A DNA stretch of 64,000 nucleotides from Apiospora phragmitis (taxonomy: Eukaryota > Ascomycota > Sordariomycetes > Amphisphaeriales > Apiosporaceae): contig JAQQWL010000013.1 of NCBI GenBank assembly GCA_038363925.1, positions 248,001 to 312,000 on the forward strand, given 5' to 3'. Below the pieces are notes generated by a model that saw only the letters and a program-made list of their open reading frames with translations, had not been told where the DNA came from and searched no databases. Positions 34,397-44,779 of the stretch are shown here, in pieces (position 1 is the stretch's first letter; every line of letters begins with the position of its first letter). Position numbers and translations under genes: made by a program.

Positions 34397-36586
34397 TTGT
34401 GGGCTGCCTGTTTAGGAGCAAGTGGTGTCTACCACATCCCAAGGGCTTCTTTCTATGTACGCTTTTCTTTTTGGGTGTAACTTTCAACAATGTTATATAA
34501 CATAGCTCAGATCAGTGACTGTGGGTGTTGCGTTTCCAGTGGTGGAAATCTACATGTTCAACAACCCATCACATCCGAGTTCCCGGCCACAATCTCACAT
34601 ACCATCTTCTGAGTGAGTCACCCTCAGAAGCTTCCACACCTTTAGGGCACACATGCGCCACATGCTCTAAAGCTAAGCATAGGTCCAGTGTGGGCTTCCA
34701 GAGCGCCCCTTCCACATCCTGCTCATGTAAACAGTGAAGTACGTCTGACCGAGAGCATTTTGTTAGAGGGAATAAGCATATGATGAAGGGGCAAGATTCG
34801 CAGCTTTGTCAGTCAAGTCTCTCTGCAACCGGATTAATTGCTCCGATCATGCTTGCAACCTCGACTACGCTAAAGAGGTAAAACTCCAAGGCCGATCCAC
34901 CGTTGGCCGGCCATCACACCCTAAGCCTCCCTGTTTGACAGCTAATTACTATCCAGCTATACTTTCACAATGCAAGCCTACAAGCAAGCGGGCACTCACT
35001 ATGCATGATAGCAAGACAGTTATGGCTTGGCACTTATTAACCAACATCACTTGATCACTCACCAAGCCGTGGGAAAGTGTGAAAGGTGTGTACGGTCTCA
35101 ACTCCTTCCACAACCTTTGACCACAACTCGGATAGAGAGTCTGTACGTCTTTGTGGAAGAACTGAAGGCAACCTTAGAAATTCATCTCCGCTCTCCGCCC
35201 CAGGAGTACGTCGGATTACGTTTCGCTCTGCATCTGTGTTTCAGGCATGTTATACCCGTTATTTTCACGTCGAGCACCACCCTCAACGATCCGGACTTCA
35301 GCTCGAAGGCTTCCCTTGGAGTCCAGCACGTCGAGTGGTAGTCAAGGTACTTTAAGAGGCTCTTAATATAACGGAGCGAAGATCTTCCGAAACTGAACCT
35401 GGACGGGAACGATGAGGTCCAAATCCCTTTCGTGCGAGCGCAGCGACGGTACGAGTCACCTTTCTTCAGTGTAATGGGACATTGGAACTATTTAGAGGCG
35501 CATTACACCTCGCTATGGGTTATGGAAAAACAAAGGGGTCGAATTCAGGGGTTAATAATTCGATATCAACGGAAGAGTCGGAGTAGGTGGCCGAACCACT
35601 CACCTTCTCGAACAGCGGGGGATCACCACCGGGTGATATTTGGCTTGATCTGCTTGTATTCCAGAACATAGAAGTTAAGCATGAAACACTATTGGGGGAT
35701 GTGGCATGTCGAGAACTTCACTCGAGCGTCACCTTGCTAGCAGAAAAGAGGTTGAGTCAAGGGTAATGAGATACGGTTCAGGGACAGTTTTTCATGCATT
35801 AGTCGACATGCCACGATATTATAGTATAGCACCCTGACGGCGCCCCTTGTGAAGTCAACATACACAATACTTGCTCATTGGCTGCCATGTGTTTGTAGCA
35901 GGTGAGTCGGCCCCAGCAGAAAGCGAAAGTTTGCAAGCTCTATTACCCTCAGACTCAGTGGACATTTGTAATCATGGATTTCTGTTTAAGGTAGCATTTG
36001 CTAATTACTTTATTGGGAAATATTAGGCGCTTGGTGGCCATCTTAGCCGGCAGGATGTAGCGTATCATTGCACTGGTTATGAGCACATTGCCTGTTCCTT
36101 AAAGATAGTTAACAGAGCATTTCTGTGGCGGATGGCGACATGTCTTCTGTTTCTTGCGCAATCCCAAACATGTGCTCTTAGGTCTTAGGTCACTGGCCAC
36201 TGCCTTTGAACAGAAACTAACTTGCCTTACAGCATACATGCGACCAGATTACTTATGAATACCTTCATTACCGAATTTGTGTCTGATTTCAATCCAAGGC
36301 CACAAAGGTACACCTTATTCCAGGGCATTTGAGAGCTTTCTTTTGCGGCCTCACCACTGGGTGAGTCCACCAAGGCTCGGAACCGACAATTCAACCTCCT
36401 CGAGATCCATGGTTACTACTCACTGCACCGAGTTATTATCACACATTCTTTATCGTTATACATTCGGACTTCAAATATAAATTCTATGTCGGTCTATCTT
36501 ACTTGGGCACTTGCCCTCCTGTCCATCAGACGATCACCAAAAGGCTAAGAACAAGAGGGGTATACCGAAGCGTACTTCGACTACTG
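34397..36586. other. 2.2-kb gene-free stretch
   Basis: No frame above about 100 codons, and no domain or splice structure on either strand. A TATA-like stretch near 36474-36480 precedes the 2EXR gene. A short 5S-rRNA-like word at about 35670 is discussed among the rejected items. Confidence 0.5.
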
Positions 36587-37387
36587 ATGGTATTACTCAA
36601 GACACTGAAGGTCAACGCTGCCATGATCGTATACAACTGGATCCGGGGCAAAGGGAGTGAGACGATGGCGCAGACAATCGACATCATCCCGAGCCCCGAA
36701 GACGATGCAGCGGCGGGGACGGTTGAAAACGGCGTTATAACACCACCGGCAACGCCGCCCAGCCGCGATACGATAGCGACCCCTGAGATACGGGACACGA
36801 AGAGGGCAGCGGATGGAGCCGTAAAGGCCCCGCCGAGAAAGCCAACCAGGTTCCCTCTATTTAATAGATTGCCCCCCGAGCTGCGTCAAATCATATGGAA
36901 CATGGCTGCTGAGGAGGGGCAAGACATCGAGCTGAGGCAGGCGTGCCGGTGCAGCTCCAACCCCGGCCGAGTGCACTTCGAAGTCAACATGGAACTTCTC
37001 AAAAGGCGGCTCGCTCTGGTACACGCGTGCCGCGAGTCCCGCTGGGTGCTGGCCCCTCGCTTCGACGCGTTCAAATACAACAGACGGGGAGTAGTGGAGG
37101 CGCGGGGAGGCTTTCGCTTGAGACCGACTCGTCCAGGGGCCGGGGACATGGAGGGAGACGCAGACATGCCGGAGTTGACTTGGAATATGGATCACGGTTA
37201 TGTGCCCGTCCTCCTGAGCTGGCGCCACAATGAGCATCCCCACATGCTCGTAGACTGCCGGCAGGACACACTCTACGGGAGATTGAACTGGGGAGACGCC
37301 CCTTATTGTGTCACCCGACGCTATGTATCTCGATGTGCCTTTAAGAGACCTGAGGCGCTTCTGGCCCCTGCTTCCGCGCATACGTAA
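36587..37387 (+). CDS. 2EXR-domain protein
   Basis: Single exon ending at 37387. In-frame ATGs lie at 36587, 36623 and 36665; the first gives 266 residues, and the last (MAQTIDIIPSPEDD) gives the most natural N-terminus. A disordered Pro/Thr-rich stretch leads into the conserved start of the 2EXR domain: FPLFNRLPPELRQIIWNMA, followed by VHACRESRWVL and FDAFKY. The C-terminal half (VDCRQDTLYGRLN) is typical of the family as well. 2EXR proteins are very numerous in filamentous ascomycetes and have no established biochemical role. No frame break. It is convergent with NAF1, 394 bp apart. Confidence 0.8.
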   Translation: MVLLKTLKVNAAMIVYNWIRGKGSETMAQTIDIIPSPEDDAAAGTVENGVITPPATPPSRDTIATPEIRDTKRAADGAVKAPPRKPTRFPLFNRLPPELRQIIWNMAAEEGQDIELRQACRCSSNPGRVHFEVNMELLKRRLALVHACRESRWVLAPRFDAFKYNRRGVVEARGGFRLRPTRPGAGDMEGDADMPELTWNMDHGYVPVLLSWRHNEHPHMLVDCRQDTLYGRLNWGDAPYCVTRRYVSRCAFKRPEALLAPASAHT

Positions 37388-37781
37388 CACGTATGGCATT
37401 CTGCAGAGTTAAACAAGGGACACACTGGGATATTCAGCATAATCGAGGTCACCGACCAAATAATTGGTGACAGAGCTCCCAGTTTCCAAAGATTTGTCGC
37501 TATGAAGACCTCGTGGCGACCTAGAAGCTTATGATCGGCGTAACGCTTAATTCGCTTATTACTATGTGATTGAAGGCGCTCTCCAGCCTATCCGTAGGGA
37601 GCATCGTATTAGTTGAACTGAATCCAGCCTTTAGCAACATCACTAGAGCGTAAGAATTATCTCTAATCTCACCTCTTCTTGGTCCTCTCCCACATTCCCG
37701 GTTCCGCTAACTGTATGTGAACTCAGGCTCACTTCCCGAGTGTCTTCAGTAACCAACGTAACAATCTTAAGGGCCTTTCTT
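37388..37781. other. convergent 3' flank of 2EXR gene and NAF1
   Basis: 394 bp between two stop codons; no gene or strong terminator structure noticed. Confidence 0.5.
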
Positions 37782-39605
37782 CTATCCGGATCCTCCTTGC
37801 TGAGGAGGCCATTGGCCGTTTTGGGGCGCATTCTGCCCTTGTAGTTGATTCTGTAGTGCCGCGAGAAAAGCGGGATTGTAGAATGCAGCATTCTGCACAT
37901 TTTGGGTTTGTGGCTGCTGCTGCTGGAATTGAGGGGGCGGCGGCGGGATAAAGTTCTGGGGCATGTTCTGTGGCCAAGAGGGGAACGGGTATGGCGCGGA
38001 ACCTGCTGGTTGCTGGGCACTGGCGCCTCCGAAGAATTGGGGTAGTGTTGGATATGGACCTTGAGCAAAGTGCGGCTGGGGAGGTGGGGCGGCGAAGTTC
38101 GGGAATTGTTGCGGTGATGCTTGCGGCTCCTGACCGTACGACCTCGATGCCTGTCCGGATTCGCCGCGGTGGTATCCACGGCTGCCACGCCCACCTCGGT
38201 CATGGGGACGGCCACGCCCTCGGCCTCTGTGATCGCCACGACCGCCACCACGATGAGGTCCGCCGGATCCGTGAGTGAATGGCATAGCAGCAGAAGGTGC
38301 AGCGCCTGTGCCGAAGCCAGCAGGCCGGGCCAGTGGTCTATAAGGGCCATCGTCGTCTTCCTCGTCATCATAATTTAAAGAACCGGGATCGGCCGCTGCA
38401 TGTGACGTGCCATCATGGTACCCGCCGCGACCTCCACGCTTACCGGGTGGGCCATTCGCGCCTCCGGCTTTGTTGGGGTTTCGCGCTCTCTTCTTCTCCT
38501 TCAATTCCCTCTTGTACGCCTGTTCCTTCTCGTCATCCGAGAACTCCATCTCGTCCTCAGCCACCTCTTCGTCATGCCAATTGCTTGCATCTGTGCCCTT
38601 CATGGCCTTTAAAGGCCCGGTATCGACAAAAGTGGAATGCTCAGGAATGAAGAATATTTTAGACCCAACGGAGATGCCGAAGGACTTGATTTCCTCCTCA
38701 TTAGTGAAGCGAGCTGTGTAACGAGGTTCGCGCACACTTCCAATGATATTGTCCATGGCGGCAATGACCACCCTGTCCTCGTTGCAAAGGACCGAACCCG
38801 TTTCCAGCGCGCGATATTCACCAGTGGCGCTAGACTTGACAACAATGATGCTGTCAACAATGTGCTCGATATGGCCTAGCTCCTCCATTTTGGTTTCGGG
38901 CGTGATGGTGACGTCCGGCTTCGGTATCACCTCTTCTGGGATTTCGTTCTTGGTCCGAAGTTGACCGCCAGCGGCGGCTCCTCTACCCCGGCCTTCGCCG
39001 TCGTCATCCGATTCAGCCTCCATAAGAATGCGAGCCATGGCCTCGGGGTTCATCAGCGGCTCTCCGTCATCATCGGAATCATCGTCCGAATCGTCAGAGC
39101 TGCTGGAATCGGACGAAGACTCGTATGGCGAAGAGTCTTCTTCCCATTCGGGTTCACCATCCTCACCTTGCGTTGCCACTCCATCTGCCGGGGGAGCCTG
39201 GGCTTCATGGCTTTGGTCGAGCATCGCCGTGTTCTGCTCAGCTATGGAGGGCTGTGGCTCTGATGCTGTGCTGGTTTCCACGGGGGCGGCGAATGAACCT
39301 AGCTGGGCCTCCAAACTTTGGAGTAAAGAAGGCGGACTTGGCGGTGACTCAACTGCCATTGACGAGGACTCATCCTTTTTAGTGGTAGGTTCAGTCGAGT
39401 CAACTTCCATAGCTGCGGGTGCCTCTTCTTGGCTGGTTTGTTCCTTTGTCATTTCGTTGTTGCTGGTCAGGGGTTGCTTCTCATTAGATTCCATATTCCT
39501 TGGCTCCGTGACAACCTGGTCTTGGGGCATGGCTTGAGCGGGTGACTGTTGTGCTGGTGGCGACAATGTCGAAAGCCCAGGGATCTGGAAGAATTGCGAG
39601 CCCAT
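37782..39605 (-). CDS. NAF1: H/ACA RNP assembly factor NAF1
   Basis: Single exon of 607 residues. The start is the ATG at 39605 (MGSQFFQIPGLST); the open frame extends upstream without an ATG. NAF1 binds the Cbf5/dyskerin module and chaperones H/ACA snoRNP assembly in the nucleus before being exchanged for Gar1. A long acidic Ser/Asp region with DSSSSDDSDDDSDDDGEP precedes the Gar1/Naf1 beta-barrel core: GHIEHIVDSIIVVKSSATGE, VIAAMDNIIGSVREPRYTAR and VGSKIFFIPEHSTFV. Then come NWHDEEVAEDEMEFSDDE, a Lys-rich helix, an RGG region (RGGGRGDHRGRGRGRPHDRG) and a Gln/Pro-rich tail. All of this fits fungal NAF1. The frame is intact over 1.8 kb. Confidence 0.92.
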   Translation of the reverse strand: MGSQFFQIPGLSTLSPPAQQSPAQAMPQDQVVTEPRNMESNEKQPLTSNNEMTKEQTSQEEAPAAMEVDSTEPTTKKDESSSMAVESPPSPPSLLQSLEAQLGSFAAPVETSTASEPQPSIAEQNTAMLDQSHEAQAPPADGVATQGEDGEPEWEEDSSPYESSSDSSSSDDSDDDSDDDGEPLMNPEAMARILMEAESDDDGEGRGRGAAAGGQLRTKNEIPEEVIPKPDVTITPETKMEELGHIEHIVDSIIVVKSSATGEYRALETGSVLCNEDRVVIAAMDNIIGSVREPRYTARFTNEEEIKSFGISVGSKIFFIPEHSTFVDTGPLKAMKGTDASNWHDEEVAEDEMEFSDDEKEQAYKRELKEKKRARNPNKAGGANGPPGKRGGRGGYHDGTSHAAADPGSLNYDDEEDDDGPYRPLARPAGFGTGAAPSAAMPFTHGSGGPHRGGGRGDHRGRGRGRPHDRGGRGSRGYHRGESGQASRSYGQEPQASPQQFPNFAAPPPQPHFAQGPYPTLPQFFGGASAQQPAGSAPYPFPSWPQNMPQNFIPPPPPQFQQQQPQTQNVQNAAFYNPAFLAALQNQLQGQNAPQNGQWPPQQGGSG

Positions 39606-40555
39606 AGCGAAGGCGATCTTGTTGACCAGTTCTAGGGAATAAATTTGTGAAGTCAAGAAGCTAGTGTTTTCTCAACTGGCGCAAGACACCAATGGTTGCA
39701 AAACCTCGAAAGGATCTGCACACACACCACCTGAATGAACCTGCTTGGAGGATGAGAAATGAAGAACAAAGTGATCGATGAATCTGCCTGGCTGCGATAC
39801 TGATGTCCACGGGTTCTAGTAAAAGAGGAATGATGCAAAGGATTGTATCGCGGTGTGAGCCAACCAAGCGGTAGAGATTTGTTATGAAGGTTCTATGTAG
39901 CAGGTCAAGAAAAAAAAAAGTACAGTGGGGCCAGCGTTGTTGCCAAAACTTAAGACTTAGCCTTCGGGATACTGCTAGCGCCGGCTGACAAGCCCTGGGC
40001 AGCTGCGCAGCTATGGGGCCTTTGGGGCCTGTAGGTTGTTGTGAGCATCGGTGCACCGGTGCCCGGCCGTCATTCTCTGCGTCCCTGTCCGTTGATGCCA
40101 GTTCACTTCAGACCGCCGACATGGACATGTCTTCATTACAAGCAGCAGCAGCAGCTCACAAAGTCGGATTCCTACCTCAATTGGTTTTATTAAGCCAAGA
40201 CAAGTATGAAACGGCAGACTGCGACCGACTGAGCCTGCCGTATACCGTATGTCAAAAACAAAAACATCCTGGGGTAGGTGCCATCTCGAAATAGTTCTGG
40301 TCTCGGGTTTATCTGAATCAGATTGATCAATCAACAGTCTGGCATTTTTGGTGGGTACGGGTACAAGTACCAAGTACCATCACCGAGCTCCAGCTTCACG
40401 TCATTATTGCCCGAATGCGCTAAAAGGACCCTGGCGAGCCTCACCAAAATTCCCAGCTCAGCTGTCTGGTGTGGGAGCTGTGAGGTGACAACTTCCCACC
40501 AAAACACCACCAATACCTCGCTGCCAACCATTGCACCATATTGCAATCCCACACC
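39606..40555. other. divergent promoter region of NAF1 and ALG9
   Basis: Contains an A-run near 39908-39918 and a short GCA repeat at about 40140-40152. No gene supported. Confidence 0.5.
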
Positions 40556-42483
40556 ATGACGCCGCCGGCAGGAGAAGCAGAACAGCGGGAGTTTGTCCAT
40601 CCAACGGCAAGCCATGCTAAGAAGAAGTAGGTCATTGTGTCTCTTACCATCAATCTGTTGATTGCCCCGCTAACGAATGCCCTCAATGCCCAGACGACCC
40701 TCAGCTTTCGCCATGGAACCCATCACGGCCTTCTACATTTTCCTCGGTGCCAACATGATCTCGGCCCTCTGCGCTCCCATCCAAGACTGCGACGAGACCT
40801 TCAACTACTGGGAACCCACCCACTACCTGTCCCACGGCTACGGTCTTCAGACCTGGGAGTACTCACCCGACTTTGCCATTCGAAGCTGGCTCTACATCAG
40901 CCTCCACGCCATTTTCGGCAACATCCGACGTCTCTTGCCTCAGTCAACTAAGCTGGGCGAGTTCTACTTTGTACGATATGTCTTGGCTTTCGTATGCGCG
41001 CTATGCCAGGTCTTGCTGTTCCGCGTCGTGAGCTTCACGCTCAATGCTCGAATTGGCCTCTTCTTCCTGATCGCGACCGTCATTTCACCTGGTAACTTCC
41101 ATTCGGCCACCGCATACTTGCCGTCCAGCTTCGCCATGTACATGTCTATACTGGGAGCAGCGGCTTTCATGAACTGGCGGGGCGGCCTGAAGACATCTCA
41201 GGGAATCTTCTGGTTTGCGGTCGGTGGTGTTATTGGGTGGCCATTTGCTGCAGCCCTTTGCGCCCCTTTCCTCCTCGAAGAGGCGATTTTCGCATTAATG
41301 AGTGATAAGGAACGGCTCTTCGAGGCTTTCATTCGCCTCGGACGCGGAGCTGTGGCTACCGTTCTCCTACTTGTCAGTACATTAGCACTTCCTCGTCGTT
41401 CTAGCTTCATGCTAACAGTTGTTTCTTAGGTCGGAGATGGTACAATCAACTGGTTCTTCTATCGCAAGTTCGAGATCGCGTCGTGGAACATCGTCAAGTA
41501 CAACCTGTTCTCTAAGACTGGTGGCCCTGACCTGTACGGCACAGAGCCATGGACTTTCTACTTCCGAAACTTGGCCATCAACTTCAATATTTGGTTTGTC
41601 CTTGCGCTTCTTGCCCTGCCACTCTTCCTTCTCCAGAAGGTGTTCTCTACACGCCACCATGGGTTCCAGTCAGGAATGCGCACAATCATCTTCCTTATGC
41701 CTTTCTACATGTGGCTGGCCATCTTCAGTTTACAGCCCCACAAGGAAGAACGCTTCATGTATCCGGCTTATCCATTCTTGACTCTCAACGCTGCCCTGGC
41801 ATTGCACATTATCCTCAATGCTTTCGGGCATACTGATCCCAAGTCTCTTATTGGTCGCATCCCTGCGCGTCTCAAGCTGTTCGCCGTCACCTTAACTCTG
41901 TTCTTATCCCTGGATCTTGGCGTGGCGCGCATCGCCGGACTGTACACTGCTTATTCGGCCCCCTTGAAGCTGTACACGCCCTTGGGCGCCGGCGTGTCCG
42001 GGCAGCAGGGAGTCGGTGGTCGGGGTGATTTCGTCTGTCTTGGAAAGGAGTGGTATCGATTCCCCAGCTCCTACTCTCTCCCGCGCGATATGCACGCCAA
42101 GTTCATCCGATCCGAGTTCCGCGGGCTGTTGCCAGGTGAATTCTCCGAAGCGCGCGTTGGCTTTGGGTTCTCCGGGGGACTTGGCTCCCCACGAGCGGCA
42201 TGAATAACCGCAATGAGGAAGACATGGGCAAATATGTCGACATCCGACAGTGCTCCTTCCTGGTCGATACGCAATATCCTGAGCGCGGTGGACCGCTCCC
42301 GCCAACGAGCCAGACTACGTAGCCGATGAGCAGAATTGGGATGTGGTCAAGTGTGTTCCATTCCTCGATGCGGAGAAAACGCATTGGCTTGCACGAGTCC
42401 TCTGGGTGCCGGAATCCAGCCTCGTGCCTGAGCGGTTCCGAAGACGTTGGGGCCAGCATTGTCTGCTGCAGAAAAAGAAGTGA
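40556..42483 (+). CDS. ALG9: ALG9 alpha-1,2-mannosyltransferase, with two late frame breaks
   Basis: Three exons: 40556-40626, 40694-41372 and 41430 to about 42483. The true start is the ATG at 40556 (MTPPAGEAEQREFVHP); a GTAGGT donor, a CTAAC branch site and a CCCAG acceptor join it to the domain. ALG9 adds mannose from dolichol-phosphate mannose to the lipid-linked oligosaccharide in the ER lumen. The GT22 signature is clear: QDCDETFNYWEPTHYL, GLQTWEYSPDFAIRSW and LQPHKEERFMYPAYPF, with many membrane helices. The frame breaks at the G5 run 42174-42178 (giving a premature TGA soon after) and again near 42298-42300. Beyond these the expected tail continues (NEEDMGKYVDI, NWDVVKCVPFLDA, LARVLWVPESS) to the TGA at 42481. 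Since this is a conserved housekeeping gene, the breaks are probably sequence errors, although a real truncation is possible. Confidence 0.88.
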
Positions 42484-42721
42484 AAGGGGGGGAGTTAAAT
42501 ACTATAGTCATCACGTCTTGCCTCATTTTTACCCGTGTATATATTGATAGCCTTCTTCCAAAATCAAATACGCAGGGACCGATTATGGTTTCCCAAACTA
42601 CCAAGCAGTCTTTTAAAGGCTGTAAAGCCCCTGTGATATGATGCACACGTGAGTCGGCAAGATCCATGCTCATGTCGACTTCACCATTTTCAAAGTTCAT
42701 TTGACATGAAAGACGAACGAG

Positions 42722-43272
42722 ATGAACTGGCCCAAGGCCACGGGCAGCCACGGGTTAACCTGCCACCTGGGGGCAACCCAAAGGTTCCGTGACGGTAACC
42801 CGAACAGAGCAGGAGGAGCCAACCCCAACGATCGTGAGGCACCTGACCCGAATGTCAGTGCCAAGCAGTTCGCCCAAGCATTTGCCAACCTGTTCCGGGC
42901 GGCCCCGGTCGTAAACGCTCTGAAAGCATTTACCACGATGACGACCGAGATGGCTCTGGACCAACGACGCCATCGTGGGGCTGACGATTGGAAACTTCGT
43001 AGTGTTGGTTTCTCCAACCGGATTTGGATCCATCTTTCGGAGGATCGGACAATGCAACGATCGGCACAGAAGTATACTATCGTAACGTATGGAACTTCCT
43101 CGACTCGGTCAAGGAAAACATCGGAAACAATGAATACCGATTGGAAATGTTCTTGGCCGACTTTCGGCAGTTGTTACGAGGCGCGGCCTTGACCTGGTAC
43201 AACACGTTGGGTGACGAACAAAAGCTCAAGATGCTTCGCATACAACACAATTGTGTCCCAAAGGTCTCATAA
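42722..43272 (+). pseudogene. retrotransposon gag-like relic
   Basis: Two overlapping frames together give a gag-like polypeptide. The first part (42722 to about 43020) has KQFAQAFANLFRAAPV and RGADDWKLRSVGF; the second (about 43020-43272) has DPSFGGSDNATIG, YYRNVWNFLDSVKENIG and FRQLLRGAALTWYNTLGDE. The last motif, a hydrophobic LRGxALxWY ahead of acidic residues, is the typical core of fungal LTR-retrotransposon gag-like proteins. The frame shifts once and ends early. No reverse transcriptase, integrase or LTR was found nearby, so this is a fragment. Confidence 0.5.
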
Positions 43273-43851
43273 TTGGTAGCATCTCGTTCTCCATTAATGT
43301 GATACTGGTTCAATATCAAACATGAAATTATTACTGGTAAGTTCAGTGTACTCGGCGACTAGAGACTTAATGTTGACCAACCCATCCGCCGTATACGGCC
43401 AACAACCATTTACGGACTACTAACAGACAGTGATCATTCGCTCGACAAGGTACCTACATGTGTCTCATCCATATCATTATTCTATCGGTCCTACGTCAAC
43501 CCGACTCATCAAAGTGGCCCATGGCCGATCCTCTCACGGCATTAGACAACAGGCTCGGTCCCTCCAACTCAAGACCATGTACCGCATGCTCGAATACAAT
43601 ACGGATGGGGCTAGTGTGCCAGATCGTGTCAAGTATGCGGTAATACAATAAGTCTCTCATGTCTCGGTGCTGAGCCCAGGCACCCGTCAAATACCTTTGC
43701 GACAGCGCACGTGTGATGATGGTTGCTGTTGTGTTCTGTGAGGCACATACTACTGCCATGGCTAGCACACTCGTCAGAGTAGTCTGATACCGAGATATGT
43801 CCAATGGCCACACGGAGCCAAGGTTGCCTTTATTACGACCACGGCAGAAAA

Positions 43852-44779
43852 TCAGGAGGTCGTGGGCTTCCTCTCTACCCGGGTATCGTTCTGTTGGTCG
43901 GATGCAGGGTTGTTTTCGCACAACTTGGGCCAGCCGTTCTCGTCGATCTCTAGATCGTTACCGCGCTGGATCTTTCCTCTTTCTACGAGCCCGTCCAACA
44001 GTTCATACATAGTCTGAAGTGTCGACAAGGTCGACGGGTCGCTAGGGACTTGCTGTCTGTGACGCTCGCCGGTCTCGATTACTGTGGACTGCCAAGGTGA
44101 GGGTCCGAATCTGTCAAACGAACGGACGAAGCTCTCGCGTTCGTTTCTGCTTCGTTTCGGAGGCTGCACGGTGCCGGTTGTCTTCTCAGAGGCATCGACG
44201 CGACGCTTGGTGCCACTGTTGGGGGTCGTCGACTCGGGTACCTTGCCTTTGCTGTCCCGGGGCAACTTCATGCGAGCGATTGCCTTTATCGTTTCGTCCT
44301 GTTTCTCCATCACGGTTTTCAACGCCTTGCGGGTAGTCCTTACCCTGGATCGCACCCGGAGAACAGGCCGACTCCGAAGCGTCGGCTTCCTTCTGGACAC
44401 CCTCTGGGACCGGAAGACTCTTGTCGATAAACCTTTCGACGATGGAATCCCAGCCGGCTGATTCGTGGTATTTTACCTTCTCATCTAAGTTTTGCTTAGC
44501 CATGTGGTACTCGAGGAACGGCAATGCAAGGTCGGCCTTCAATCTCAAAATTGGTTTGTGGCTACATCTGGTAAGCTTGTTCTTATTTCTGGTTCGTTGC
44601 GCCCCCGCGTACCTTATCACTTCAATATGTGCCTTGGTCGCCACGGCGGCAGATGATGACGCCTCTCCATTGCTGGAACCGATGCTGTTGGGAAGCATTC
44701 GGTCATGTTTGGGTCCTGCGTTGTCTGTGCCGGTTGTCTTTTGCCTGGGGCAGTCGGCGGTAACGGTTGTATTAACCAT
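43852..44779 (-). pseudogene. charged low-complexity ORF pair, unknown, frame-broken
   Basis: From the ATG at 44779 (MVNTTVTADCPRQKTT) a frame runs to about 44340 with LRLKADLALPFLEYHMAKQN and WDSIVERFIDKSLPVPEG. The coding signal then moves to another frame (TTRKALKTVMEKQDETIKAI, KRRVDASEKTTGTVQPPKRS, LDGLVERGKIQRGNDLEID) that stops at 43852. I do not recognise a family. The position next to the gag relic and the charged composition suggest a mobile-element remnant, but it could be a separate gene. Confidence 0.35.

Noticed and set aside
35655..35705. 5S-rRNA-like word (AGAAGTTAAGC)
   Set aside because: The flanking sequence does not match the rest of a 5S rRNA and no stem I could be formed.
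37643..38371. 242-codon open frame overlapping NAF1 on the same strand
   Set aside because: It is an alternate-frame reading of the repetitive RGG/Gln-rich 3' end of NAF1.
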